A stretch of DNA of 64,000 bases from Treponema sp. Its GTDB lineage: Bacteria; Spirochaetota; Spirochaetia; Treponematales; Treponemataceae. The DNA is taken from assembly GCA_017553635.1 (NCBI GenBank), contig JAFZKN010000017.1, forward strand, positions 203,058 to 267,057, read 5' to 3'. The stretch's first letter is position 1. Each line of letters opens with the position of its first letter. Under the pieces are notes generated by a model that saw only the letters and a list, made by a program, of their open reading frames with translations, was not told where the DNA came from and made no database searches. Positions 11,466-21,350 of the stretch are shown piece after piece. A program made the translations under genes and the position numbers.

Positions 11466-14400
11466 ATGCGCACAGTTGAACAGATTAAAGAACTTTGTCC
11501 ACACGATTCAAACGGCTCAGTCGTAAAAATTGACGGAGATTTGTGGTATAAAATAGAAAACTATAATTCGATTCCGGATTTTTTCATGACTATTACAAGC
11601 TCAAGCGATGTCTGGAATTTCATCTGGTCTTCGGGTGCCTTGAGTGCAGGAAGAAAAGACTCGGGCTTTGCAATCTTTCCATATTACACATGCGACAAAA
11701 TCGACGACTTTAAAAACTGCGCAGGACCGTTCAGTGCAGTAAAAGTAAAGGCAAAAGACGCAAACTCAAAAGATGGCGCCTCTAACGGTAAAACATTTTA
11801 CTGGGAACCTTTTGCTGTTTCTCCTTCTTTTAAGGTTAAGCGGAATTTATACAAAAACAGCTCGGGCTCTCACATTGTGTTTGAAGAAATTAACGAAGAA
11901 TTAAATTTAACTTTTAAACAGGAATGGACTTCGAGCGCAAAATACGGCCTTGTACGAATTGCACGCATAATCAACAATGCAGAAGTTGAACAGACTGTTC
12001 AGATTCTTGACGGTTGCCGCAATATCATGCCGGCCTGTGCAACAGCAAGCCTTCAGAATGATTCGAGCGTTCTTCTTGATGCTTATAAAAAAACAGATTT
12101 GGATTTAGAAAGCGGACTTGCAATGTTCAGTCTGTCGAGCGTTTTAACAGACCGTGCAGAACCAAGTGAAGCACTGTGGGCAAATACATGCTGGTTTAAC
12201 ATCGATGCTCCGGTTTATCTTGATTCAGCTGTAGAAAAACAGTTTGCACTCGATGAAAATCTTGGAAGCCCTGACTCACGCGCTTCTTATGAACAGACAA
12301 AGATTTTAAAAGGCGCACGTCCTTCATGCAACATCATCAAAACATTTAAACTTTCTGCAGGCAAAGAAGAAAACTGGTATCAGGTATTTGACACAAAGCT
12401 TGAACTTTCACGCATTCAGGATTTAAAGAAAAAGCTTTCTGACCGCGACTGTATTACAAAAGATCTTATTAAAGACATTAAAGACGGTCAGGATTTATTA
12501 AATAAATACATCGGTGATGCAGATGGAATTCAGAATACAAACGACGCAATTACATGTATTCACCATAAAGCAAATGTAATGTTTAACATCATGCGCGGCG
12601 GTGTGTTTGTAGAAAACAACACAATTCATACAGCAGACTTCATCAAATTTGTAACAACAAGAAACACAAACCAGATAGAAAACGCAAAAGCGCTCTGCAC
12701 TTCTGAAACAGTTTCTTACAAAGGACTTGGAGAAAAAGTTAAAGCATCAGAAAATGACCAGCTTTACAGACTTTACTTAGAATATCTTCCTCTTTCATTC
12801 TCAAGAAGACACGGAGATCCGAGCCGTCCATGGAATAAATTTTCAATCAACCTCCGCGACTCACTCGGAAATCCTATTTTAAATTACGAAGGAAACTGGC
12901 GTGACATTTTCCAGAACTGGGAAGCTTTAGCAATGAGCTATCCTGTTTACACAGCCGGAATGATTTCGAAATTTGTAAACGCAACTTCATGCGACGGATT
13001 TAATCCGTATAGAATTACAAGAAGCGGACTCGACTGGGAAGTTCCGGAACCGGAAAATCCATGGAGCAACATCGGATACTGGAATGACCACCAGATTATT
13101 TATCTGTGCAAGCTCCTTGAACTCCAGAATCAGATTGATCCTGATACACTTAAATCTCTTTTTAATAAAGAGCTTTTTACAACTGCAAACATTCCGTATC
13201 ACATCAAGTCTTATTCGGATGTAGAAAAAAATCCGCGCGATACAATCGTATTTGATTACGAGCTTAACGATTCAATTGTAAACGCTCAGAAAAAATACGG
13301 AACAGACGCAAAGCTCATGAACAAAAACGGAAACCCGTATCTTGTTACTTTAACTTCAAAGCTTTTACAGCTCGTTCTTACAAAGCTCAGCAATTTTGTT
13401 CCAGGCGGCGGAGTATGGCTTAACACACAGCGCCCTGAATGGAATGATGCAAACAATGCTTTAGCAGGTTACGGACTTTCTATGGTAACAGCAAGTTATC
13501 TTTACAGAATGCTTTCTTTCTTAAAAGAAATTTATTCTAAGACAGAAGATGACTCTTTTGTAATTCCAAAAACAGAAAAAGTATTCTTTGAAGAACTTCT
13601 TTCTATTTATTCACGCACAAAACCAGAAGACACAATGTCAGAAAAATCACGCGCAGAATTTACACGTGCATGCGGAACTGCGTTCGAAAAAGAAAGAAAA
13701 GCGTTCTACTATGACTATTCACTTTTAACAAAAACTGCAGAGCTTAAAAAAGAAGAACTTCTTAATGCAATTGATGTATTCCTGTCACACCTTGAATACT
13801 CAATCAAGCAGAATAAAAAAGAAAACGGTCTCTATCATTCTTACAATACTCTTGCAATCAATAAAGACGGAATGAAAGTAAATTACCTTCAGGAAATGCT
13901 CGAAGGCCAGGTTGCAGTTCTTTCAAGCAAAATGCTTTCTGCAAAAGAGACTTGCGAATTATACGACGCACTCAAAAACAGCGGAATGTATGAAAAGCGC
14001 CAGCATTCTTACATGCTCTACCCTACAAAAGAACTCCCGGATTTCTTAAAGAAAAATATCGTTTCAAAATCGGAAGCATCTGCAGTTTCACTTCTTAAAC
14101 AGCAGCTCGACAGAAATTACACTGCACCGGACAGCTCATGCATAGTTTATAACGACGCACTTGATTCTTCTGTATGCCACTTTAATCCAGATTTTAGAAA
14201 TGCTGAATGTCTATTAAATACTTTAAATGCAGTTGCACCGGAAACAAGTGAAAGTGATAAAGAAAAAATTCTTTCACTTTACGAAGCAACCTTCCATCAC
14301 AGTTCATTTACAGGACGTTCGGGAACATTCTATGCTTACGAAGGCTTAGGGTCTATTTACTGGCACATGGTTTCAAAGCTCTTACTTGCAGTACAGGAAA

Positions 14401-14888
14401 ACTTTGACAGCGCCCAGGATGGAACATCAGAAAAAGAAAACCTTGCAAAAGCATATTACGAAATCAGAAACGGTCTTGGCTTTAACAAAACACCTGAGCT
14501 TTACGGCGCATTCCCGACAGACCCTTACTCACACACACCAAGCGGTCAGGGCGCAAAACAGCCTGGTATGACAGGACAGGTAAAAGAAGAAGTCATCACA
14601 CGCTGGGGCGAACTCGGAATGAAAATCAAAGACGGCAGGCTCTGCTTTAAACCGGACCTGCTTTGCAAAAAAGAATTTGATTCTAACGGAGCACTTTCGT
14701 TTACACGCTTTGCAGTTCCATTTACTTACAGGCTTAACGACTCAATCGACAGCGTTAAAATCACAGTTGACGGTACTGCTTTTGAAAACGAAATCTCAAA
14801 AGAAACAAGCGAAAAACTTTTTGCACGCGAAGGCGCAGTAAAGGAAGTTTCTGTCGAAGTACCTGCAAAGTGGTTAAAGGAATTTTAA
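11466..14888 (+). CDS. Large GH94-like (cellobiose/cellodextrin phosphorylase-type) protein
   Basis: The 1140-residue cytosolic product has no signal peptide. It resembles COG3459-type glycan phosphorylases: an N-terminal beta-sandwich (WNFIWSSGALSAGRKDSGFAIFPYYTCDK, given here as its first and last parts at about 50-80), an (alpha/alpha)6-barrel region with YEGNWRDIFQNWEAL and NIGYWNDHQIIYL (about 480-545), and a C-terminal beta-domain containing QPGMTGQVKEEVITRWGELG. GH94 enzymes split beta-glucosides with phosphate, giving glucose-1-phosphate. At 1140 residues it is longer than typical members (about 800-980), and the N-terminal part differs, so the substrate cannot be stated. The pairing with a divergent GH16 glucanase suggests beta-glucan fragments. 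Ribosome site CAGGAG precedes the ATG; a strong terminator follows. Confidence 0.7.
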   Translation: MRTVEQIKELCPHDSNGSVVKIDGDLWYKIENYNSIPDFFMTITSSSDVWNFIWSSGALSAGRKDSGFAIFPYYTCDKIDDFKNCAGPFSAVKVKAKDANSKDGASNGKTFYWEPFAVSPSFKVKRNLYKNSSGSHIVFEEINEELNLTFKQEWTSSAKYGLVRIARIINNAEVEQTVQILDGCRNIMPACATASLQNDSSVLLDAYKKTDLDLESGLAMFSLSSVLTDRAEPSEALWANTCWFNIDAPVYLDSAVEKQFALDENLGSPDSRASYEQTKILKGARPSCNIIKTFKLSAGKEENWYQVFDTKLELSRIQDLKKKLSDRDCITKDLIKDIKDGQDLLNKYIGDADGIQNTNDAITCIHHKANVMFNIMRGGVFVENNTIHTADFIKFVTTRNTNQIENAKALCTSETVSYKGLGEKVKASENDQLYRLYLEYLPLSFSRRHGDPSRPWNKFSINLRDSLGNPILNYEGNWRDIFQNWEALAMSYPVYTAGMISKFVNATSCDGFNPYRITRSGLDWEVPEPENPWSNIGYWNDHQIIYLCKLLELQNQIDPDTLKSLFNKELFTTANIPYHIKSYSDVEKNPRDTIVFDYELNDSIVNAQKKYGTDAKLMNKNGNPYLVTLTSKLLQLVLTKLSNFVPGGGVWLNTQRPEWNDANNALAGYGLSMVTASYLYRMLSFLKEIYSKTEDDSFVIPKTEKVFFEELLSIYSRTKPEDTMSEKSRAEFTRACGTAFEKERKAFYYDYSLLTKTAELKKEELLNAIDVFLSHLEYSIKQNKKENGLYHSYNTLAINKDGMKVNYLQEMLEGQVAVLSSKMLSAKETCELYDALKNSGMYEKRQHSYMLYPTKELPDFLKKNIVSKSEASAVSLLKQQLDRNYTAPDSSCIVYNDALDSSVCHFNPDFRNAECLLNTLNAVAPETSESDKEKILSLYEATFHHSSFTGRSGTFYAYEGLGSIYWHMVSKLLLAVQENFDSAQDGTSEKENLAKAYYEIRNGLGFNKTPELYGAFPTDPYSHTPSGQGAKQPGMTGQVKEEVITRWGELGMKIKDGRLCFKPDLLCKKEFDSNGALSFTRFAVPFTYRLNDSIDSVKITVDGTAFENEISKETSEKLFAREGAVKEVSVEVPAKWLKEF

Positions 14889-14895
14889 ATTAACT

Positions 14896-14947
14896 GCCGC
14901 TTCTGATTTATTACACTTGTAATTTTAATCAGTGGCGGCTTTTTTTA
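14896..14947 (+). terminator. Rho-independent terminator of the GH94-like gene
   Basis: GCCGC..CTGAT pairs with ATCAG..GCGGC around an AT-rich loop, followed by seven T. It lies 8 bases past the stop codon and before the converging lipoprotein gene. Confidence 0.9.
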
Positions 14948-14958
14948 ATCTGTTCAAC

Positions 14959-15648
14959 TTACGGTTCAATAAAAATTCCTGCATTACAGAAATTCCATTT
15001 TCGGATTGTACCGTCAATAAAATGTTTTCTTGGATATTCTTTTCCGCGTAATGGATCAAGTGTGTAAAGCACGTCACCTTTCCAGTAAGAAAGAACATAA
15101 TGAAGTTCGTTGTGCATAGGATTTTTTAAATCTACATACGGTGAAGGAACAACAATTTCGATTACATATTCATTCTTTTTAAGCGCATGTGAAATGTCAG
15201 AAATATCTGTCAGATCTGGCGCACCGATTTTCTCTGCAAGAAGAAGCATAAGCTTTTCGCCGTCAGAAGAGGCATTTTTTTTATTCATTTTAAAATCGAC
15301 AGAATGAGAGTACTTGGAAATTACTATTGCAATTTTAAACGGGTCGCTGTAATCACCAAAGCCTGCTGACTTATCAAACTTTACGGCTTTATAAATTTCT
15401 TTTGCTGCATCACGGATTTTACCTGCAGGAATCTGCCCTGTTTCTGAAAGATAATAGGCAGACGAAAAAGCACCGCATGCATTTTTTGACCACGTCTGTT
15501 CTGTCTGTTTTGGATACGGCTGGCTGTTTTTATAAGTCCCCTGTTCTTTTATCAAATTACCCGAACCAAGCGCTTTATAACCGCAGGAATTGAACAAGAA
15601 CGCAAATCCCGCAATAATTACGACAGTCAAAAATCTTTTAGTTTTCAT
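14959..15648 (-). CDS. Lipoprotein with a papain/C39-like peptidase domain (putative)
   Basis: I place the start at ATG 15648 because GGGAGGG lies 4 bases before it; a longer frame from 15681 has no ribosome site. The product then has 229 residues, with a signal peptide and lipobox FNSC. After it come KNACGAFSSAYYL, which resembles the Cys-containing N-terminal motif of C39-like peptidases, and LHYVLSYWKGDVLYTLDP, which resembles the His-containing motif (HWVVVxG..YxDP). This points to a C39-like cysteine protease or a relative, acting outside the cytoplasmic membrane. Substrate unknown. It converges with the GH94-like gene, which ends 70 bases away; no partner gene is adjacent on its own strand. 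Confidence 0.65.
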   Translation of the reverse strand: MKTKRFLTVVIIAGFAFLFNSCGYKALGSGNLIKEQGTYKNSQPYPKQTEQTWSKNACGAFSSAYYLSETGQIPAGKIRDAAKEIYKAVKFDKSAGFGDYSDPFKIAIVISKYSHSVDFKMNKKNASSDGEKLMLLLAEKIGAPDLTDISDISHALKKNEYVIEIVVPSPYVDLKNPMHNELHYVLSYWKGDVLYTLDPLRGKEYPRKHFIDGTIRKWNFCNAGIFIEP

Positions 15649-15881
15649 AACCCTCCCGGTAAAATCATAAATAATTAACAAAAATGCAGGCAGGTTTTTA
15701 GTCTACCCACAACTAACTTAGTATATCAATTTTTTTAGATTAAAACTATTACCACGCTATCGATTATCAGAGAACTTTTCAGTCTTTATAAACATGCTTT
15801 CTAACACAGACTTTATGTTGCCCTATCGCAATTATACCAACCGACTTTCATATTTATGAAAAATAACATACACTATCCCAG

Positions 15882-16529
15882 ATGAAATATTCTCTTGTAA
15901 TTTTTGATTTAGACGGAACAATATTAAATACGCTCGATGATCTTACAGATTCGTGCAATGCCGTGCTTAAAGAAAACGGTTTTCCCGTGCACACAAAAGA
16001 CGAAATAAAATCTTTTGTCGGAAACGGAATTCCAAAACTTATTGAGCGCGCGCTGCCTTCTGACACAGACATAAGCACTAAAGAAAAAATTACTGAAGAG
16101 TTTACCGCATATTACAGAGAACATTCTGCAGTTAAAACCGCACCGTATCCTGGAATCGCAGAGCTTTTAAAAACACTAAAAGCTTCTGGAATTAAAATTG
16201 CAGTAAACACAAACAAGCACGAAGGAACAGCAATCGATGTGTGCAGTAAATACTTTCCAGGCCTTATCGATATGGTAGCCGGAGGAAAGTATGACACACC
16301 TCATAAACCCGATCCGTCCGGTACAGAAAAAATTCTTTCATCGCTAAAAGAGAAAAAGGAAAATACACTTTTTGTCGGAGATTCTGACGTAGATATTCTT
16401 ACAGCCGTAAACACAGACATCGACTGTGCATCTGCTGCGTGGGGCTTTCGCAGTGAACAGTTTTTAAAAGATCACGGCGCAAAAAACATTGTGCACGATT
16501 GTAATGAATTGAAAAATTTCATTTTATAA
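15882..16529 (+). CDS. HAD-superfamily phosphatase, phosphoglycolate phosphatase-like
   Basis: The 215-residue product has all HAD motifs: FDLDGTILNTL (nucleophile Asp 9, acid Asp 11), VNTNK for motif II, the Lys in PHKPDP for motif III and VGDSDVDILTA for motif IV. A helical cap (residues 16-85) puts it in subclass I, as in Gph. Gph removes phosphate from 2-phosphoglycolate formed by DNA repair, but related enzymes act on other small phosphates, so the substrate is open. There is no clear ribosome site; TACACT lies 7 bases before the ATG, so a leaderless message is possible. No operon partner. Confidence 0.85.
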   Translation: MKYSLVIFDLDGTILNTLDDLTDSCNAVLKENGFPVHTKDEIKSFVGNGIPKLIERALPSDTDISTKEKITEEFTAYYREHSAVKTAPYPGIAELLKTLKASGIKIAVNTNKHEGTAIDVCSKYFPGLIDMVAGGKYDTPHKPDPSGTEKILSSLKEKKENTLFVGDSDVDILTAVNTDIDCASAAWGFRSEQFLKDHGAKNIVHDCNELKNFIL

Positions 16530-16549
16530 ATTCAGTTTTAAAACACGCT

Positions 16550-16578
16550 TTGAACAAAATCACAATTTAGCCTATAAT
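16550..16578 (+). promoter_or_regulatory. Promoter of the ABC-F gene; probably leaderless
   Basis: TTGAAC, 17-base spacer, TATAAT; only 7 bases (ACATCCT) separate the -10 box from ATG 16586, so transcription would start at or next to the start codon. No ribosome site is present. Confidence 0.75.
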
Positions 16579-16585
16579 ACATCCT

Positions 16586-18493
16586 ATGAACCTATTATCG
16601 ATTAACGGACTTGCAAAAATCGGACGCGAAGAACCTCTCTTTACAGGAGTCACATTCGGTTTAAACGAAGGCGAAAAAGCAGCCCTCATCGGAAAAAACG
16701 GCACAGGAAAATCAACCCTTCTCAATACGATTGCAGGCGTTCTACAGAGCGACGAAGGTTCAGTCGTAATAAACAAATCAAGCGGAATTTCTTTTTTACC
16801 TCAAAACCCTTTATACGAAACTGATGATACAATCCGCGAACACATATTTAAAAGCGATTCACCTAAATTAAAAATAATAAATGAATATCAGGAGCTCTGC
16901 TTAAAACTCGGTTCCCTTAATCAGGCAGAACAGAAACGTTATGATGACCTAATGAACATAATGGAAAATCAGGACCTGTGGAATTACGAAGCACAGATTT
17001 CTTCAATCCTTAACACGCTCGGCATTACAGATATGTCACGCAAGATGGGAACTCTTTCAGGTGGAATGATAAAAAAAGTTGCACTCGCACAGGTTCTTGT
17101 AGAAGATACAAAACTTCTTCTCCTTGACGAACCGACAAACCACCTGGATATTTCAACAATCAAATGGCTCGAAAACTATCTTAAAGAAACAGACAGATCA
17201 CTTTTAATGGTAACACATGACAGATACTTTCTTGATAATGTGTGCACAAACATCTACGAGCTTGATCATCACAGATTGAAGTTGTATCAGGGAAATTATT
17301 CAACTTATCTGGAAAAAAAACAGACAGAAAACGAAATAGCTCAAAACACAGACCGCCGCATTGAATCTGTTTTAAGAATAGAACGTGACTGGCTTCTCAG
17401 AGGACCATGTGCACGCGGGACAAAGGCAAAAGCAAGAATTCAGCATGACATGGAATTAATAAACCGCGAAAAATTTCAGGAAGACAAAGGTTTTACATTT
17501 GAAGTAAAAGGTCAGAGACTTGGAAAAAAAGTTTTAGAGCTTCATTCAATATCAAAAAATTTCCCGAAAGGATACGCAGGTGCAAATGCCGGAGAAACAA
17601 CTCCTGTTATAAAAAACTTTTCATATAAATTTACAGCCGGACAGAAAATCGGAATCTTCGGAAACAACGGAACCGGAAAATCAACTCTGCTTAACATCAT
17701 AACAGGCGACCTTTCTCCTGACACAGGCTCTGTTGTTGTCGGCGAAAACACACATTTTGCATATTACCAGCAGAACCCTGTATTTAAAAATACAAACCTT
17801 ACTGTCCTGGAATATATTCAGGAAGCAGCAGAAAACGTAACTATGAATAACGGTAAAACTTATTCAGCAGCACGATTTCTCGAAGAATTCGGGTTCGAAG
17901 GAAAAATTCAATATTCACCTGTTTCAACTTTAAGCGGTGGAGAACGGAAACGTCTTTTTCTTGTAAGACTTTTAATTTCTAATCCAAACTTTTTAATCCT
18001 TGATGAACCCACAAATGACTTTGATATTTTTACAATGAATATACTCGAACAGTTTTTAACTTCTTTCAAAGGCTGTCTTCTGATTGTAAGTCATGACAGA
18101 TACTTTATGGACAAAGTTGCAGATACAATGTTCATTCTCGAAGATGACGGAAGCGTTTCGGGTTTTGTCGGAAAGTGTTCTGAATATCTTGATTATCTCG
18201 AAGAAAAGGCAAAAGCTAAAGAAAAAGAAAAATCTTTAAGCAATGTTCAAAAACCAGAATCAGTTCAATCATCTTCAATTGCAGATTCAAAGCCCAAAAA
18301 ACTTTCATTTAAAGAGCAGCGCGAATTTGAACAGCTTGAAAAAGACATCGAAACATTAGAAAGCAGAAAAAGTGAACTTGAAAACCTTATGTCAGGGCCT
18401 GACTACTCAAAGCTCGCAGAATATACAAAAGAATATCAGACAGTAAGCGAAGAACTTGAACAAAAATATTTACGCTGGGAAGAACTTGCATAA
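16586..18493 (+). CDS. ABC-F family ATPase (Uup/EttA-like)
   Basis: This 635-residue protein has two ATP-binding cassettes and no membrane segments. The first has GKNGTGKST, LSGGMIKK and LLLLDEPTNHLD; the second has GNNGTGKST, LSGGERKR and LILDEPTNDFD. Between them lies the ABC-F linker with an arginine/lysine-rich helix pair (LRGPCARGTKAKARIQ). A C-terminal coiled coil (about 560-635) suggests the Uup branch. ABC-F proteins bind the ribosomal E site and relieve stalled or damaged elongation; some confer antibiotic resistance. Nothing adjacent hints at resistance. Its last 58 bases overlap the 3' end of the converging permease gene. Confidence 0.92.
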   Translation: MNLLSINGLAKIGREEPLFTGVTFGLNEGEKAALIGKNGTGKSTLLNTIAGVLQSDEGSVVINKSSGISFLPQNPLYETDDTIREHIFKSDSPKLKIINEYQELCLKLGSLNQAEQKRYDDLMNIMENQDLWNYEAQISSILNTLGITDMSRKMGTLSGGMIKKVALAQVLVEDTKLLLLDEPTNHLDISTIKWLENYLKETDRSLLMVTHDRYFLDNVCTNIYELDHHRLKLYQGNYSTYLEKKQTENEIAQNTDRRIESVLRIERDWLLRGPCARGTKAKARIQHDMELINREKFQEDKGFTFEVKGQRLGKKVLELHSISKNFPKGYAGANAGETTPVIKNFSYKFTAGQKIGIFGNNGTGKSTLLNIITGDLSPDTGSVVVGENTHFAYYQQNPVFKNTNLTVLEYIQEAAENVTMNNGKTYSAARFLEEFGFEGKIQYSPVSTLSGGERKRLFLVRLLISNPNFLILDEPTNDFDIFTMNILEQFLTSFKGCLLIVSHDRYFMDKVADTMFILEDDGSVSGFVGKCSEYLDYLEEKAKAKEKEKSLSNVQKPESVQSSSIADSKPKKLSFKEQREFEQLEKDIETLESRKSELENLMSGPDYSKLAEYTKEYQTVSEELEQKYLRWEELA

Positions 18494-19668
18494 TCTAAAC
18501 TAAAAAAATTTCCGCAAAGAATTTTAAACACAACGAGAATAAAAACAAACAGAATGTTTTCCAGTGTAAAAATTTTTATAAACTCAGAACCTCTTGCACC
18601 TTCCGAATTTGCATAAAGCTTATACGAAATCAAACTTGCAAGAGATGCAACAAGAGTTCCGAGGCCTCCAAGATCAACTCCTATAAGAAGTTCCTTTAAA
18701 TTAACTGCAAACGGCGATAAAAGAAGCGTTGCAGGAACATTACTTATGACCTGACTTGCACAGATTCCACACAGAAACTCTCTTCCTGCAACCACTTTCT
18801 GCAAAGCTCCCTTTACAAGTTCTATATTCTGAATGTTTCCTGAAAAAATAAAAAAGCAGACAAATGTCAAAAGAAGAATGTAATCAACTTTTAAAAGAAT
18901 TTCACGCTGAATTATAAAAACAGAAAGTGCAACAATAACAGCCAGCACCCAGACTGCAACAATCTTTAAAACAGCAAGAAGACATAAAACAAAAAGAAAA
19001 AGATACACGACAGTTCTGAAAGTTTTTACAGGCCTTCCCTTTGTAGAAGAAACTGCTGCAACAGAGTCCTTTGCATCAAAAAAAGTCTTCTTTGCTTCTT
19101 CATTTTCAAAAAGAGGTGTGTCCGGTAAAAACATTCCGGATACAAAAAGAACAAGAGCACTTACAATCGTATACGGTAAAAGAATTCTGCAAAACTCAAA
19201 GGCGCTTATTCCCATAAGAGAATATAAAAAAAGATTCTGCGGATTCCCCATAGGAGTAAGCATAGAACCAAGATTTGCCGCAACTGTCTGCAAAACAACA
19301 ATATAAACTGTATGCTTTACCTGACCACATTTTGTCAGAAGAATAATCGTAAACGGAACAAAAGTTAAAAGTGCGACATCGTTCGTAATAAACATACTGA
19401 ACACAAAACACATAAAAACAAGTGCGATTCCAAGAGAGCGCACAGTCGACGCAAGACGGCAGAGAGCTCTTGCACACATATCAAACACACCGCAGTAACG
19501 CAAACCTGCAACAACTGCCATAAAAGAAAAAAGCAGGAATAAAACTTTTGTATCAATATATTTCAAATATGCCGGCCCAGGCATAACAAAAAAGCAACTG
19601 ATTAAAGCAAGAAAAAATGAAATTATAAAAACGATTTCTTTTTTCACAAACTGAATGACACGGTTCAT
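18436..19668 (-). CDS. SLC13/ArsB-type ion transporter family permease
   Basis: The 410-residue product is strongly hydrophobic, with about 10-11 membrane segments. TNDVALLTFVPF and ANLGSMLTPMGNPQNLFLY match the two signature regions of the IT superfamily (CitMHS, ArsB, DASS), in which re-entrant loops bind a carboxylate or oxyanion and cations. The second half repeats the pattern with CASQVISNVPATLLLSPF. The substrate cannot be read from sequence; citrate, dicarboxylates or arsenite are the usual choices. It converges with the ABC-F gene and overlaps it by 58 bases. No ars regulator or citrate enzyme is adjacent. Its message probably starts near 19680, back-to-back with the FAD oxidoreductase promoter. 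Confidence 0.85.
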   Translation of the reverse strand: MNRVIQFVKKEIVFIISFFLALISCFFVMPGPAYLKYIDTKVLFLLFSFMAVVAGLRYCGVFDMCARALCRLASTVRSLGIALVFMCFVFSMFITNDVALLTFVPFTIILLTKCGQVKHTVYIVVLQTVAANLGSMLTPMGNPQNLFLYSLMGISAFEFCRILLPYTIVSALVLFVSGMFLPDTPLFENEEAKKTFFDAKDSVAAVSSTKGRPVKTFRTVVYLFLFVLCLLAVLKIVAVWVLAVIVALSVFIIQREILLKVDYILLLTFVCFFIFSGNIQNIELVKGALQKVVAGREFLCGICASQVISNVPATLLLSPFAVNLKELLIGVDLGGLGTLVASLASLISYKLYANSEGARGSEFIKIFTLENILFVFILVVFKILCGNFFSLDYASSSQRKYFCSSSSLTV

Positions 19669-19686
19669 AACACCAATAGTAATTCT

Positions 19687-19715
19687 TTATCAATTAATGT
19701 ACAATATGCTATAAT
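19687..19715 (+). promoter_or_regulatory. Promoter of the FAD oxidoreductase; probably leaderless
   Basis: TTATCA, 17-base spacer, TATAAT; 6 bases then ATG 19722. No ribosome site. Confidence 0.65.
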
Positions 19716-19721
19716 CAAAAT

Positions 19722-21341
19722 ATGATCACAGAACTTTCCATTACGGCAAAACCAGAAGAAGAACATAACGAAAATCTCATAATTAAAAAAATCCGTTCAG
19801 AGATTACAGATAAAAAAATCTGCCGTCTAACACACGATGATAAAATAAAATTTATCGTAATAAAAAAATCAATTGATGCAAGGCATAAACAGATAAAGCT
19901 TTTTCTCCGCCTCAAAGTATTCATAAACGAGGACGCTTTATCTGTTTCAAATGCAGAACAAAGCCCTCTCCCTCTCTGGCAAACTGCCGGCGGTTCAAAA
20001 TCCGTAATCATAATCGGCTCCGGCCCCGCCGGCCTCTTTGCAGCGCTTAAGCTGTTAGAGCATAAAATCAAACCAATAATCATCGAACGCGGCAAAGACA
20101 CCTCAAGCCGTAAAATAGATATCGCTGCAATATCGACAAAGAACTTTGTCGATCAAAACAGTAATTACTGTTTTGGAGAAGGCGGGGCCGGCACCTTCAG
20201 TGACGGTAAACTGTATACGAGAAGTAATAAACGAGGCGATATCGGTACTATATTAAGAATTTTTAACCATTTCGGTGCTGATGAAAAAATTCTGACTGAT
20301 GCTCATCCGCATATAGGAACAGATAAACTTTCTGGCATAATAAATTCAATGAGGGATAAAATAATTTCTCTCGGCGGAGAATTTTATTTTAACATGCTGT
20401 GCACAGATTTTATAATAGAAAAAAACTATGTCAAAGGAATAACTGCAAAAGATCTTTCAACAGATAAACCTCATCAGTTTACAGCCGATGCAGTTCTTCT
20501 TGCTTCCGGACACTCTGCAACAGACATCTATGACCTTATTGCAAAAAAATGCCCTGATGTTCTTGAAGCAAAAACTTTTGCCGCAGGAGTCCGTGTTGAA
20601 CATCCTCGTGAACTCATCGATGAAATTCAATATCACGGTGAAAACCTAAAAAAAGATTTACCAAGTGCAGAATACAAGCTTACAACACAGGTCGAAGAAC
20701 GCGGTGTGTATTCATTCTGTATGTGTCCGGGAGGCTTTGTTGTTCCGTCAAGCAGCGGTCCAGATGAAATAGTAGTAAACGGAATGTCGGCCGCACGCCG
20801 CAATTCAAAATGGTCTAACGCTGCAATTGTTGTAGAAATCAGACCCGAAGATATTCCGGAAGAATTTTTAAAGCAGGCATCTGATGCAGGATGCCCCGCA
20901 CTCGCAGGTCTATATTTCAGAACATATCTTGAAAAACTTACCAAACAACAGGGCTCAGGTCAGGCAGCACCTGCACAGCGCCTTACAGATTTTCTGTCAC
21001 ACAAAAAAAGCGAAACTCTTCCTCCATCAAGCTATACACCCGGGCTCGTTTCATCAAGACTCGACCAGTGGCTTCCGTCTCACATCGAACAGCGCCTTGA
21101 ACAGGGATTTAAGAATTTTGACAGGACAAAAAAAGGCTTTATAACAGATGAAGCAATTTTAATTGCAAGTGAAACAAGAACAAGCACTCCAGTCCGCATC
21201 TTAAGAAACAAAGAAACTTTTGAATGCATTGCGTTAAAAAATCTTTATCCAGCAGGAGAAGGTTCTGGTTACGCAGGAGGAATCGTTTCAAGTGCAATGG
21301 ACGGAGAAAATTCTGCAGAACAAATCGCACACAGAATTTAA
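19722..21341 (+). CDS. NAD(P)/FAD-dependent oxidoreductase, COG2509-like
   Basis: The 539-residue product has an N-terminal region of about 85 residues rich in charged residues, then a Rossmann dinucleotide motif IIIGSGPAGLFAALKLLEH (about 93-111) and a second FAD motif near the C-terminus (LYPAGEGSGYAGGIVSSAMDG). NYCFGEGGAGTFSDGKLYTR is characteristic of the uncharacterised FAD-dependent dehydrogenases of COG2509. These are cytosolic flavoproteins of unknown substrate. Length is typical. It stands alone between converging or diverging neighbours, so context gives no clue. The start is supported by the promoter 6 bases upstream rather than by a ribosome site. Confidence 0.85.
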   Translation: MITELSITAKPEEEHNENLIIKKIRSEITDKKICRLTHDDKIKFIVIKKSIDARHKQIKLFLRLKVFINEDALSVSNAEQSPLPLWQTAGGSKSVIIIGSGPAGLFAALKLLEHKIKPIIIERGKDTSSRKIDIAAISTKNFVDQNSNYCFGEGGAGTFSDGKLYTRSNKRGDIGTILRIFNHFGADEKILTDAHPHIGTDKLSGIINSMRDKIISLGGEFYFNMLCTDFIIEKNYVKGITAKDLSTDKPHQFTADAVLLASGHSATDIYDLIAKKCPDVLEAKTFAAGVRVEHPRELIDEIQYHGENLKKDLPSAEYKLTTQVEERGVYSFCMCPGGFVVPSSSGPDEIVVNGMSAARRNSKWSNAAIVVEIRPEDIPEEFLKQASDAGCPALAGLYFRTYLEKLTKQQGSGQAAPAQRLTDFLSHKKSETLPPSSYTPGLVSSRLDQWLPSHIEQRLEQGFKNFDRTKKGFITDEAILIASETRTSTPVRILRNKETFECIALKNLYPAGEGSGYAGGIVSSAMDGENSAEQIAHRI

Positions 21342-21350
21342 AAATAGAAT

